A program made the position numbers and the translations under genes. Below are positions 6,868 to 15,563 of a DNA stretch of 64,000 nt, piece after piece. Source of the stretch: CAZLRH01 sp964562015. Its GTDB lineage: Bacteria; Verrucomicrobiota; Verrucomicrobiia; Opitutales; JABDGR01. The first letter of the stretch is position 1, and every line of letters starts with the position of its first letter. The stretch lies in the NCBI GenBank assembly GCA_964562015.1, contig CAZLRH010000001.1, positions 372,001-436,000 of the forward strand. Reading direction: 5' to 3'. The notes below the pieces were generated by a model. It saw only the letters and a program-made list of their open reading frames with translations, did not search any database and was not told where the DNA came from.

Positions 6868-8526
6868 GTGAAATTATTGCGTACTATCTCTTTGCTATTG
6901 GTCGCCGGCCTGTTCGGCGCCCTCGCGCCCGTTTCGCTGTTTGGGCAGGCCTATACGCTGACCGATTTGGGCGACCTGGGCAGCGGCTACAGCGCGGCCT
7001 ACGCCATCAACGCCACGGGCGTGGTCGTCGGCGTGAGCGGCAATGTGGCGGGCAACGACCGCGCCTTTCGCTGGGATCCGGCAACGAAGACGATGCTGGA
7101 CCTTGGCATCCTCAGCGGCGATGGCACCAGCTCGAGCAGCGAAGCCCGCGGCATCAACTCCTCCGGTCAAATTGTCGGCGGTTCCACCTGGAAAGCCAAT
7201 TCCAATGGCCTGGATCAACATGCGTTCCTCTGGAGCCCCGGCAATCAAACGATGACGGACCTGGGCACCATCACCGGCAATGTCATTTTCACCAGCATCG
7301 CCTATGGCATCAACGATTCCGGCGTGGTGGTGGGCTCCGGCAGCCGGCTCGTGACTTATGTATACACTTCGAATGTGGACCGCGGCTTCAGTTGGACCGC
7401 CGGGGGTGGCATGACCGATTTGGGGACGATTGGTGGATTATTCAGCTACGCGTTGGGCATTAACAATTCCGGCGCCATGGTGGGGTATAGCCAGACGGCC
7501 ACGGATATCGATTATAACAGCTACTTTTTCGCGACGCTTTATTCCGGCGGCGACACCAGCCTGGGGGCATTTGGCGGCGGAGACACCGACAATTCCATCA
7601 ACCTGAGTTACGCCCGCGCCATTAATGATTCCGGGCAAATCGTGGGCGACAGCACCTTCTCGGGCAATTTCCACGACGACGCCTTTCTCTATTACAACGG
7701 TTCGATGAGCGACCTCGGCACCCTCGGCGGCACGTCGAGTACGGCCTACGCCATCAACAGTTCCGGCCAAATTGTGGGCGAAAGCCGCGACAGCAACGGC
7801 GACACTCGCGCCTTTCTCTACACGAATGGCCACATGACTTACCTCGGCAATCTCTCCATCACCGGGGCCTCAGGCTGGATTTTCTCCACCGCGCGCGGGA
7901 TCAATGACTCCGGCCAGATCGTCGGCTACGGCTTCAATGCCGACGCCCTAACGCATGCGTTTTTGCTCACGCCGCTCCCGCCGGCCGCGCCGAAAATCAC
8001 GGTGCAACCGGTGAACCAAACCGTGCTGGTGAATAAGAATGCGGTGTTCACCGTGACGGCGACGGGCGTGCCTGCGCCCACTTACCTGTGGAAGAAAAAT
8101 AATGCCGCCATCGGCGGGGCGACATCCGCCACGCTGACCTTGGCCAAAGTCCAATCCACCGCCACCGGCACAAAATATTTTGTTGTCATCACCAATTCGC
8201 AGGGCTCCGTGCAAAGCAACACCGTGAGCCTCACCGTGCTCAAGTCGGCCACCGCGGTTAAAATCACGACCCAGCCTACGGCGCTGACGGTGAAGAAAAA
8301 TGCCACGGCCAAGTTCACCGTCAAAGCCACCGGCACGGCGCCGCTGCTTTACCAGTGGCAAAAAGGCAGTGCGAACCTCGCCAATGGCGGCCAAATTGCG
8401 GGCGCCACCACCGCCAGTCTTTCCATCACGAAGGTGACCTCCGCCAATGTGGGCTCTTATCGAGTTGTCATCACGAATCCCGCCGGCAAAGTCACGAGCG
8501 CCGCGGCGACGCTGAAGGTGCAGTAG
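6868..8526 (+). CDS. secreted HAF-repeat protein with two Ig-like domains
   Basis: 552 residues from a GTG at 6868, picked because it gives a Sec signal peptide (MKLLRTISLLLVAGLFGALA, cut near LFGQ); an ATG at 6793 adds an unlikely N-terminus that overlaps the hicB promoter. About seven copies of the HAF-type motif follow (AYAINATGVVVG, ARGINSSGQIVGG, AYGINDSGVVVG, ALGINNSGAMVG, ARAINDSGQIVG, AYAINSSGQIVG, ARGINDSGQIVG), fitting a seven-bladed propeller. Residues about 374-552 hold two Ig-like domains, each opening with K-I-T-x-Q-P. Such proteins are common in Verrucomicrobiota and are thought to be surface or extracellular; the ligand is unknown. No sorting signal was seen at the C-terminus. 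Confidence 0.85.
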   Translation: MKLLRTISLLLVAGLFGALAPVSLFGQAYTLTDLGDLGSGYSAAYAINATGVVVGVSGNVAGNDRAFRWDPATKTMLDLGILSGDGTSSSSEARGINSSGQIVGGSTWKANSNGLDQHAFLWSPGNQTMTDLGTITGNVIFTSIAYGINDSGVVVGSGSRLVTYVYTSNVDRGFSWTAGGGMTDLGTIGGLFSYALGINNSGAMVGYSQTATDIDYNSYFFATLYSGGDTSLGAFGGGDTDNSINLSYARAINDSGQIVGDSTFSGNFHDDAFLYYNGSMSDLGTLGGTSSTAYAINSSGQIVGESRDSNGDTRAFLYTNGHMTYLGNLSITGASGWIFSTARGINDSGQIVGYGFNADALTHAFLLTPLPPAAPKITVQPVNQTVLVNKNAVFTVTATGVPAPTYLWKKNNAAIGGATSATLTLAKVQSTATGTKYFVVITNSQGSVQSNTVSLTVLKSATAVKITTQPTALTVKKNATAKFTVKATGTAPLLYQWQKGSANLANGGQIAGATTASLSITKVTSANVGSYRVVITNPAGKVTSAAATLKVQ

Positions 8527-8588
8527 TTGACTTGGCCCTGTGAAGGGGTGCATCTGCGTCGCCCAACCCAACCTTGAATTGATTCACC

Positions 8589-8948
8589 GTGACCACCCAC
8601 AGTTTCATGAAATCTCTGAATTTTAGAAAAGGTATCGGCTTGTTCATCGGACTGCTAAACGTCAGTTGCGTGCTTTTCATTTTTACGACCCCCTACCTGA
8701 TTCTGCGAGGGGATGATCCGGGATCGGCTCCAACGTGGTGGCCCAGCGCCTCTCCTTCGTCATTTATCATGCATGTCCTTCTTGGAACATCTGCTTCAAC
8801 CGCTCTGCTCTTGGCCGCTTATTACTTTGCCACGGACAAACACGAACAATCGGCCACAAGAATTTTTGGCTTTGTTTCCTCAGTTGTGGGCTATTTGTTC
8901 GTTACTGTATGGGCTATATCCATTTTTGGTATAGGGGTGAAACAGTAA
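8589..8948 (+). CDS. small three-helix membrane protein, unknown function
   Basis: 119 residues with three hydrophobic segments (around 16-37, 60-80 and 93-115) separated by short polar loops; one loop is rich in Pro/Ser/Trp. No recognised family. The start could be GTG at 8589 or ATG at 8607 (MKSLNFRKG). Base composition is noticeably less GC-rich than flanking genes, suggesting later acquisition. It lies 62 bases after the HAF/Ig gene and converges with sdhB. Function cannot be inferred. Confidence 0.6.
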   Translation: MTTHSFMKSLNFRKGIGLFIGLLNVSCVLFIFTTPYLILRGDDPGSAPTWWPSASPSSFIMHVLLGTSASTALLLAAYYFATDKHEQSATRIFGFVSSVVGYLFVTVWAISIFGIGVKQ

Positions 8949-8967
8949 AAAACTTCCTGACCCTTCC

Positions 8968-8996
8968 CCTACTCCACCTTTCTCCTACTCCACCTT
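8968..8996. repeat. 13-bp tandem repeat at the 3' end of sdhB
   Basis: CCTACTCCACCTT occurs at 8968-8980 and again at 8984-8996, separated by three bases. The second copy includes the sdhB stop codon region, so the first looks like a local duplication of the gene's 3' end. The pyrimidine-rich composition resembles tracts around the S23 gene at 60721-61166. Confidence 0.6.
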
Positions 8997-9779
8997 GCCG
9001 AAGAAATTCTTCACGGTGGCGACGAGGTAGTCGCGGTTCAGGTGGGCGATGTGGTCGAGCTTGATTTCCTTCGGGCACACCGCCGAGCACTCGGCGAAAT
9101 TCGTGCAATTGCCAAAGCCTTCGGAGTCCATCGTGCGCACCATGGCGAGCACGCGACGGTCCTTTTCCGGCTGGCCCTGCGGCAGGGCGTTGAGGTGCGA
9201 GGCCTTGGCGGCCACGAAGAGCATGGCCGAGCCGTTTTTGCAGGCCGCCACGCACGCGCCGCAGCCGATGCACGCCGCGGCATCCATGGCGTAGTCGGCG
9301 ACCTGTTTCGAAATCAGCAACTCATTGGCGTCCGGGGCGGAACCTGCGCGGGCGGAGATAAACCCGCCGGCCTGCACGACGCGGTCAAACGCACTGCGGT
9401 CCACCACCAAGTCGCGCACCACGGGAAACGCGCGCGCGCGCCAGGGCTCGATGATGATGGTGTCGCCGTCGTGAAAGTGGCGCATGTGCAACTGGCAGAC
9501 AGTGGTGGCGCGCTCGGGGCCATGCGGGACGCCGTTGATGGTCATCGAGCACATGCCACAAATGCCCTCGCGGCAGTCGTGGTCAAATGCCACCGGCTCC
9601 TCGCCCTTCGCCACCAATTGCTCATTCAACTGATCCATCATTTCCAGGAACGACGAATCCGGCGAAACCTCCGTCAAGGCATAATCCACCAGGCGGCCCG
9701 GCTGACCCGCAGTCGGCTGGCGCCAGACGCGCAGGGTCAGGTTCAGGTTTTTCGCCGGATGGTGGGAGGTGGAAGACAT
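8985..9779 (-). CDS. sdhB: succinate dehydrogenase/fumarate reductase iron-sulfur subunit
   Basis: 264 residues. An N-terminal ferredoxin-like domain has [2Fe-2S] ligands Cys69, Cys74, Cys77 and Cys95; the C-terminal domain has CIGCGACVAAC (Cys170, 173, 176, 180) and a second group Cys225, 231, 235 for the 4Fe-4S and 3Fe-4S clusters. It passes electrons from the flavoprotein to the membrane quinone site. It is the last gene of sdhC-sdhA-sdhB on the minus strand, 25 bases after sdhA. The order and long, non-proteobacterial sequence fit the B-type enzymes found in Bacteroidota, Verrucomicrobiota and deltaproteobacteria. Confidence 0.96.
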   Translation of the reverse strand: MSSTSHHPAKNLNLTLRVWRQPTAGQPGRLVDYALTEVSPDSSFLEMMDQLNEQLVAKGEEPVAFDHDCREGICGMCSMTINGVPHGPERATTVCQLHMRHFHDGDTIIIEPWRARAFPVVRDLVVDRSAFDRVVQAGGFISARAGSAPDANELLISKQVADYAMDAAACIGCGACVAACKNGSAMLFVAAKASHLNALPQGQPEKDRRVLAMVRTMDSEGFGNCTNFAECSAVCPKEIKLDHIAHLNRDYLVATVKNFFGKVE

Positions 9780-9804
9780 GGCGCGAAAGTTGGAAGGTTG
9801 ACGG

Positions 9805-11757
9805 TTACTTGTACGACCGCGTCGCCAGGTGCACTTCTTCGTATACCAGCGGTTCGATGTGTTTCACCGGGGGCGTGTTTTCTCCGAGGTATTCCCAGAC
9901 CGAGGCGTTGTGGAAACGCTCGTCGTCCCGCTTGGCCTCGCCCTCGGCGTCCTGGTGTTCGGTGCGGAAATGGCCGCCGCAGGATTCGTCGCGGTCCAAC
10001 GCGTCGCGGCAAAGGAGTTCCGCAAAATCAAGAAAGTCCGCCACCCGGCCCGCGCGCTCGAGTTCCATATTCAAGGAAGCTTCAGTGCCCGTGACCCGCA
10101 GGCGTTTCCAGAATTCTGCGCGCAATTCCGGGATAAGCTGGAGTGCCTTCTTCAAGCCCGCCTCGTTGCGCGCCATGCCGCAGTATTCCCACACAATCTT
10201 GCCGAGCCGCTGGTGGAAAGCGCGCGGGCTGGTGTCGCCCTGGATCGAAAGCATCTTCTTCAGCAAATCGTTGGTCGCGGCGTGCGCGGTCTTGAACGCC
10301 TCGTGGTGGGTCGAGGGCGCGCCCGCGCCCGTCTTCGCCAGATAATCGCCGAGCGTGTAGGGGATGATGAAATAACCGTCGGCCAAACCCTGCATGAGCG
10401 CGCTGGCGCCGAGGCGGTTCGCACCGTGGTCGGAGAAATTCGCCTCGCCGAGCACGAACAGCCCGGGGATGTTGCTCATCAGATTGTAGTCCACCCACAA
10501 ACCACCCATCGTGTAGTGCACCGCCGGGTAAATCATCATCGGCCCGTGATAGGGGCTGTCGCCGGTGATGCGGTGGTACATGTCGATCAAGTTGCCGTAG
10601 CGTTCGGCGATTTTCTTGTGGCCCAGACGCTTGATGGCATCCGTAAAATCCAGATACACGCCCTGGCCCGAGGCGGCCACGCCGAGCCCATTGTCGCAGG
10701 CCTCCTTGGCCGCGCGGGAGGAAATATCGCGCGGCGCGAGGTTGCCAAAGCTCGGGTACTTGCGCTCGAGATAATAATCGCGGTCTTCTTCGGCCACGTC
10801 GTGCGGCTTGATTTCCCGCGCCCGCAACTTGGCGGCCACGGCGGGGGATTTCGGCACCCACACGCGCCCGTCATTGCGCAGGGATTCGCTCATCAGCGTC
10901 AACTTGCTCTGCTGGTCGCCGTGGACGGGAATGCAGGTCGGGTGAATTTGCGTGTAGCACGGGTTCGCCAAACCGGCGCCATGCTTGTACGCCCGGTAAA
11001 TCGCGGTGACGTTGCAGCCCTGGGCGTTCGTCGAAAGATAAAAGACATTCCCGTAGCCGCCGGTGCACAGCAGCACGGCGTCGCCGGCAAACGCCTCAAC
11101 CGCGCCGGTGACGAGGTTGCGCGTGATGATGCCTTTCGCATGGGGCTCGCCGCCGGTCTTGTCGGGCACCAGCACGAGATCCAACATCTCGTGGCGGTTG
11201 TACATCTGCACCTGGCCCAGCCCGATCTGGCGGGACAAGGCCGAGTAGGCGCCGAGCAATAGCTGCTGGCCCGTCTGCCCGCGCGCGTAAAACGTACGCG
11301 AGACCTGCGCGCCGCCGAACGACCGGTTGTCGAGCAGGCCGCCGTATTCGCGGGCAAAGGGCACGCCCTGCGCGGCACACTGGTCAATAATGTCCACACT
11401 CACCTGCGCGAGGCGGTACACGTTCGCTTCGCGGGCGCGAAAATCTCCGCCCTTGATGGTGTCGTAAAAGAGCCGGTAAACGCTGTCGCCGTCATTCTGG
11501 TAATTTTTGGCGGCATTGATGCCGCCCTGCGCGGCGATGGAGTGCGCGCGGCGCGGGCTGTCCTGATAACAGAAGCACGAAACGTTGTAGCCGAGTTCGC
11601 CCAAGGTCGCCGCTGCTGAGGCCCCGGCCAGGCCCGAGCCCACCACGAGAATGCGGTACTTCCGCCGATTCGCCGGGTTGACCAGCTTGATCGAGGCCTT
11701 GTGCAGGTCCCACTTGTCGGCCAGCGGGCCGGCGGGAATCTTGGCGTCGAGTTTCAT
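9805..11757 (-). CDS. sdhA: succinate dehydrogenase/fumarate reductase flavoprotein subunit
   Basis: 650 residues, the normal size for B-type SdhA. It has the Rossmann FAD motif GSGLAG (residues 40-45) and HSIAAQGG (72-79), whose His is the covalent flavin attachment site. The active-site region includes HPTCIPVHGDQQ and the GGLWVDYNLMSNIPGLFVLGE segment. It oxidises succinate to fumarate in the TCA cycle, on the cytoplasmic side of complex II. The gene lies 42 bases after sdhC and is followed by sdhB. Direction (succinate oxidation versus fumarate reduction) cannot be told from sequence; an ammonium and heme A-rich aerobic gene context favours oxidation. Confidence 0.96.
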   Translation of the reverse strand: MKLDAKIPAGPLADKWDLHKASIKLVNPANRRKYRILVVGSGLAGASAAATLGELGYNVSCFCYQDSPRRAHSIAAQGGINAAKNYQNDGDSVYRLFYDTIKGGDFRAREANVYRLAQVSVDIIDQCAAQGVPFAREYGGLLDNRSFGGAQVSRTFYARGQTGQQLLLGAYSALSRQIGLGQVQMYNRHEMLDLVLVPDKTGGEPHAKGIITRNLVTGAVEAFAGDAVLLCTGGYGNVFYLSTNAQGCNVTAIYRAYKHGAGLANPCYTQIHPTCIPVHGDQQSKLTLMSESLRNDGRVWVPKSPAVAAKLRAREIKPHDVAEEDRDYYLERKYPSFGNLAPRDISSRAAKEACDNGLGVAASGQGVYLDFTDAIKRLGHKKIAERYGNLIDMYHRITGDSPYHGPMMIYPAVHYTMGGLWVDYNLMSNIPGLFVLGEANFSDHGANRLGASALMQGLADGYFIIPYTLGDYLAKTGAGAPSTHHEAFKTAHAATNDLLKKMLSIQGDTSPRAFHQRLGKIVWEYCGMARNEAGLKKALQLIPELRAEFWKRLRVTGTEASLNMELERAGRVADFLDFAELLCRDALDRDESCGGHFRTEHQDAEGEAKRDDERFHNASVWEYLGENTPPVKHIEPLVYEEVHLATRSYK

Positions 11758-11799
11758 CGGTGGATTAAAAAAGGAGAAAAGTTAAAAACGAAAGCGCGC

Positions 11800-12633
11800 T
11801 CAGCGGGACGACCGTGGGGCGGAGGCGGACTGCTCTTCGGGGAGAATCAGGAAATAGTTGATGCCGATGGGCGTGGGAAACGCCGGGTCCCAATTCTTCG
11901 CCTTAAACTGCCCCACGATTTCCCTGGTGGGCAGAAGCTGGGTGTCGGAATACTCCGAAAACAGCACCGCCGTGGGAATCGAGGCAAAGCCGACAAAAAT
12001 TATCAACCCATAGGCTTGCGCCGCCTGGTTCAGCTTCTGGCGCCATTTTTCATTCCGCAGCCCCACACTTTGAAACATGCTGCTCACGCCGTGCGAGAGG
12101 TGCACGCACAACAGCCACACCGCCAAGATATAAAAGCCCGAAACCGCGGGATTGGCAAAACCCAGAATCATCGTCGCGTACACATCGGCCACCTCGTGGC
12201 CGTCGAGGATGTAGATGAGATGACTGTACTTCGGCTCGACGACGAGAAGAGTGAATTGAGCGAGGTGGAAAAGGATAAAGGCCAGGATGATGAGGCCGCT
12301 CCATAGCATCGTGCGCGAGGCATAGCTGGCCTGCACCGTCACGTCACGGGCGTAATTCTGCGGGCGGGCCGCGCGATTTTCACCCGCCAGCAAAATCGCC
12401 ATCCAGACGTGGACGATGATGCAGGCCAGCAGGAAAATCCGCACCACCCACAGCAGTTCGCCGAGCGACTTGAGGAAGTGGGCGTAATGATTGATCGCCT
12501 CCGGCGAGCCGGAAAAGACCTGCAAATTCCCCAACATGTGCCCGAGCACGAACAAAACCATCACCAAGCCCGTCCCGGCCATGAGATATTTCTTGACCAG
12601 GGAAGGAATGCGGAAAGCACGGACTTCGCTCAT
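11800..12633 (-). CDS. sdhC: succinate dehydrogenase cytochrome b558 subunit
   Basis: 277 residues from the ATG at 12633 (MSEVRAFRIPSLVKKYLMAG); a longer frame to 12729 adds an unlikely 32 residues. Five hydrophobic helices match the single large diheme anchor of B-type complex II: GTGLVMVLFVLGHMLGNL, the region with HVWMAILLAGENR, LWSGLIILAFILFHLAQF, GFYILAVWLLCVHLSHGVSS and YGLIIFVGFASIPTAVLF. Conserved His residues within these helices are the expected heme b ligands. It anchors SdhAB and reduces quinone. It is the first gene of the operon, divergent from amtB across a 630-base AT-rich region. Confidence 0.93.
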   Translation of the reverse strand: MSEVRAFRIPSLVKKYLMAGTGLVMVLFVLGHMLGNLQVFSGSPEAINHYAHFLKSLGELLWVVRIFLLACIIVHVWMAILLAGENRAARPQNYARDVTVQASYASRTMLWSGLIILAFILFHLAQFTLLVVEPKYSHLIYILDGHEVADVYATMILGFANPAVSGFYILAVWLLCVHLSHGVSSMFQSVGLRNEKWRQKLNQAAQAYGLIIFVGFASIPTAVLFSEYSDTQLLPTREIVGQFKAKNWDPAFPTPIGINYFLILPEEQSASAPRSSR

Positions 12634-12842
12634 GGGCGCAACAACGGGGGTAGGATTTGAACGGGTTCGCGCCTGCATGGCGCAAATCCGGCCAGTGTGA
12701 AACTTATATCCGTCACCCAAAGCCTTCAATGGCGAAACGGTCCAGCGCGGGGGTAATTAGCCTGCGCGATACTGCTCATTACCAGCCCCGAAGCAGTACG
12801 ATGAACGCGTCCAGGAGCGAAATTTCCGCCCGGCAAAGGCAC

Positions 12843-12859
12843 TGCAAAAAATTAATGCA
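12843..12859. promoter_or_regulatory. possible NtrC-like enhancer dyad upstream of amtB
   Basis: TGCA at 12843-12846 and TGCA at 12856-12859 form a 17-base dyad with nine bases between, the size and outer half-sites of the classical NtrC site. The inner bases are AT-rich and do not keep the CC/GG of the enterobacterial consensus. It lies about 230 bases upstream of the sigma-54 promoter, a usual enhancer distance. Confidence 0.3.
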
Positions 12860-13088
12860 CAACATTAAATTAAATCCTCCATACACGCTGCTTTTGCCCT
12901 TCTTAAAACATGAAATTGGTCCTGTTTTTTCTCTTATTTTTAGACATTTAATTTACATTATCTATTTTAATATAAACGGTTTATGAGATTACTATTCCTC
13001 ATTGGTCGAAGCGGACCGTCCGGTCAAGTTCCCCGCCTCATATATCGCAAATCAACAACGTTAAGAAAACGTTAACAAACCGTTTGTC

Positions 13089-13105
13089 TTGGCACACCGC
13101 CTGCT
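13089..13105 (+). promoter_or_regulatory. sigma-54 (-24/-12) promoter of amtB
   Basis: TTGGCACACCGCCTGCT matches the RpoN consensus TTGGCAC-N5-TTGCT with one mismatch (CTGC for TTGC). The GG at 13091-13092 and the GC at 13103-13104 are separated by exactly ten bases, the obligatory spacing. Transcription would start around 13115, leaving a leader of about 145 bases before amtB. amtB genes are classic sigma-54/NtrC targets under nitrogen limitation, so both sequence and context agree. Confidence 0.8.
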
Positions 13106-13260
13106 TAAAGGCCACTCGGCTTTCGCCATCTATTTTATAAGCGCCTTCCGGCTTGTAAGGTCGGCAAAAAGCCCACTGCCCTCGGCCCAGCAAACGGGAC
13201 CAGGGAGCCACAATCCAACCATCATCTACTACAGCCGAGGCGAAAGCGCCTTTCTTCACT

Positions 13261-15033
13261 ATGATCTCTCGAACTTCAGGCACCAAATGGCTACGCACCG
13301 CCCTTCTGGGGTTGGCGCTTTTCGGTAGCGCAGGTAACCTGCAACTGCGGGCGGATGGCCCGAATAACGACCCGGGCGGCGGTACCACTGGGTTGGCTCC
13401 CGACGCTTCAGGCGGTGCGGGTGCCTACACCTATTCGGCGGCTCCCTTAACCGCGCCCGCGGACCTTTCGCCGGAGGACGCCAAAGACCCCGCGAAGGTC
13501 AAGGCGCACGATGCGGCCAAGGCCGACTTTGATGCACAACAAAAAGCCGAACCTTACGCCATCAAGCTGGCGGAAGCCGTCGGCCACAACCGCATCTCCA
13601 TCAACTTTGTCTGGACGCTCATCACGGGCTTCCTGGTCATGTTCATGCAGGCCGGTTTCGCCATGGTGGAAACAGGTCTGACGCGCGCCAAAAACGCCGC
13701 GCACACCATGACGATGAATATGCTGATTTATCCTCTCGGCATGTTGGGCTTCTGGATTTGCGGATTTGCCTTCATGTTCGGTGGCGTGGGCACACCGGGC
13801 GCTGGCACACTGGGCCTGACTTCCAGCCTGAACCATGAGTTCACCGTCACCCTGTTTGGACATCCGTTCGGCCTCCTCGGCTTGAAGGGCTTCTTCCTCT
13901 CCGGCGACACCTACGACGCCGGTCTCTTCTGCTTGTTCCTCTTCCAAATGGTGTTCATGGACACCACGGCGACGATTCCCACGGGCGCCGCGGCGGAACG
14001 CTGGAAATTCTCGGCCTTCTGCCTCTACGGCTGCTTCCTGGGCACCGTGATGTATCCCATCTTCGGCAATTGGGTCTGGGGCGGCGGCTGGCTCTCCCAA
14101 TTGGGCGTAAACTTCGGCCTCGGCCACGGTCACGTGGACTTCGCCGGCTCCTCGGTGGTGCACTTGCAGGGTGGCGTGATCGCACTCATCTTTGCCTGGT
14201 TGATTGGGCCGCGCCTCGGCAAGTACAACAAGGACGGAAGCGTGAATCCCATCCCGGCGCACAATATTCCGATGTGCATCGCGGGCACCTTCATCCTGGC
14301 CTTCGGCTGGTTCGGGTTCAACCCCGGCTCGACTTTGGCGGGCACCGACTTGCGCATCGCGGTCGTCGCCACCAACACCATGCTGGCCTCGGCGACGGGT
14401 TGCATTGCCGCCATGCTCTGGATGTGGTGGGTGCGCACCAAGAAACCCGACCCCAGCATGTGCTGTAACGGCATGTTGGCCGGTCTGGTTGCCATCACCG
14501 CTCCCTGCGCTTTCGTGAACTCGTTCGGCGCCTGCGTCATCGGCTTGGTTTCCGGCATCCTGGTGGTCGAATCCGTGTTCTTCTTCGACAAGCTGCAGAT
14601 CGACGACCCGGTCGGCGCCATCTCGGTGCACGGCGCCAACGGAGCGTGGGGTTGCCTGTCCATCGGTTTGTTCGCGGACGGCACCTACGGCCAGGGCTGG
14701 AACGGCTCCCACTGGTTCAAGCTGCTGGATGGCTCTTACAGCATGATTGCCGACCCGACCACTGCGCCCAAGGGTGCGGTTGAACAGGGCGTGCTCGGCT
14801 TGTTCTACGGTGGTGGCATGAGCCAATTCATCGCCGAATTCGTCGGCGTGGTCACGTGCATCATCACCTTGAGCGTGCTGTCCATCATTGTGTACAAGAT
14901 TGTGGAAGTCACCATCGGCAACCGTGTCTCCGCCGAGGTCGAAATCGACGGCTTGGACATCCCGGAAATGGGCTGCCTGGGCTATTCCGGCATGGTCATG
15001 GACAAGGCCTCGGAAACCCCGCACTCGAAATAA
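13261..15033 (+). CDS. amtB: ammonium transporter with long exported N-terminal extension
   Basis: 590 residues. The N-terminus looks like a signal peptide (about 1-31), followed by a Gly/Ala- and charge-rich segment to about residue 110 that is absent from short AmtB proteins. The Amt domain then starts (FVWTLITGFLVMFMQAGFAM), with AGFAMVETG at 131-139, about eleven transmembrane helices and the conserved SSVVHLQGGVIAL region carrying a pore His. It imports ammonium across the inner membrane. A sigma-54 promoter lies upstream. No glnK follows, which is unusual; the next gene is a small membrane protein after a strong hairpin. Confidence 0.93.
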   Translation: MISRTSGTKWLRTALLGLALFGSAGNLQLRADGPNNDPGGGTTGLAPDASGGAGAYTYSAAPLTAPADLSPEDAKDPAKVKAHDAAKADFDAQQKAEPYAIKLAEAVGHNRISINFVWTLITGFLVMFMQAGFAMVETGLTRAKNAAHTMTMNMLIYPLGMLGFWICGFAFMFGGVGTPGAGTLGLTSSLNHEFTVTLFGHPFGLLGLKGFFLSGDTYDAGLFCLFLFQMVFMDTTATIPTGAAAERWKFSAFCLYGCFLGTVMYPIFGNWVWGGGWLSQLGVNFGLGHGHVDFAGSSVVHLQGGVIALIFAWLIGPRLGKYNKDGSVNPIPAHNIPMCIAGTFILAFGWFGFNPGSTLAGTDLRIAVVATNTMLASATGCIAAMLWMWWVRTKKPDPSMCCNGMLAGLVAITAPCAFVNSFGACVIGLVSGILVVESVFFFDKLQIDDPVGAISVHGANGAWGCLSIGLFADGTYGQGWNGSHWFKLLDGSYSMIADPTTAPKGAVEQGVLGLFYGGGMSQFIAEFVGVVTCIITLSVLSIIVYKIVEVTIGNRVSAEVEIDGLDIPEMGCLGYSGMVMDKASETPHSK

Positions 15034-15053
15034 CCACCGATTCTGGTCGCCGT

Positions 15054-15087
15054 CCGGCGGCGCGAAGGATTATCTTCGCGCCGCCGG
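15054..15087 (+). promoter_or_regulatory. 14-bp perfect hairpin after amtB
   Basis: CCGGCGGCGCGAAG (15054-15067) pairs perfectly with CTTCGCGCCGCCGG (15074-15087) around a six-base GATTAT loop. There is no T-run after it, so it is not a standard terminator. It could stabilise the amtB mRNA 3' end, or act as a partial terminator limiting expression of the downstream small gene. Confidence 0.7.
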
Positions 15088-15126
15088 CCTCGGCCGCCAG
15101 ACCAATTTTCCACCCCCGCATCTCCC

Positions 15127-15459
15127 ATGACTTTCATCACTTCGACTTTGATGGCCAGCCTTGCCGCGCTGGTCATCGGCGGACTACTTGGAGGAGTGTT
15201 CGGCTCCATCCAAATTACCGCGCAACGCCAGCAGGAGAAACGATTGCAGCAAGGCAAGTTTAAGTCCGGCTGGGTTCTCCTGCCGGGTTCGGGGGGCCGC
15301 GTCGCCTTTCTCCTGCTGGCCCTTGCGCTGATCCAATTGGTCTGCCCCATGCTCTTTGCCGATGGCATTCAATGGTGGGTCTCCGCCGGTGTCTTGATCG
15401 GCTACGGGATTATCCTCGGCCGGCACCTCCGGCAACGCACGTCGTCATCCGCTGTTTGA
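15127..15459 (+). CDS. small membrane protein downstream of amtB
   Basis: 110 residues: a first hydrophobic helix (about 5-26, ending GGVFGSIQ), a cytoplasmic-looking basic/Gln-rich stretch (QRQQEKRLQQGKFKSGW) and two more hydrophobic segments (about 60-78 and 83-98) with an Arg-rich tail. No family is recognised. It follows amtB by 93 bases, with a perfect hairpin in between, so it may be co-transcribed at lower level. A role as an Amt partner is possible but unsupported. Confidence 0.6.
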   Translation: MTFITSTLMASLAALVIGGLLGGVFGSIQITAQRQQEKRLQQGKFKSGWVLLPGSGGRVAFLLLALALIQLVCPMLFADGIQWWVSAGVLIGYGIILGRHLRQRTSSSAV

Positions 15460-15563
15460 GTGACTTGTCAGTCAGTTAAATTTATCGTTGGAATTTGACG
15501 GCCCACCCCTGGCTGCGGGATGCTCAGCGCCCCGCTGGGCCGGGCTTGGCTAGTTCTGCACCG

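Larger units (their letters stand above)
12634..13260. other. AT-rich divergent intergenic region between sdhC and amtB
   Basis: This 627-base stretch has no convincing gene. From about 12845 to 13085 it is sharply AT-rich, with TTAATTTACATT-like runs, unlike the GC-rich surroundings. It contains a 17-base TGCA-N9-TGCA dyad (12843-12859), a palindrome GACCG-TC-CGGTC (13014-13025), two ACGTTAA copies near 13061-13077, and the sigma-54 promoter at 13089. The composition suits a bent regulatory region for a sigma-54 activator and possibly IHF, which is inference. Confidence 0.6.

Noticed and set aside
9829..11262. 477-codon open frame on the plus strand
   Set aside because: Antisense to sdhA, which is certain.
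13447..15024. 525-codon open frame on the minus strand
   Set aside because: Antisense to amtB; His/Glu/Gly-rich without motifs.
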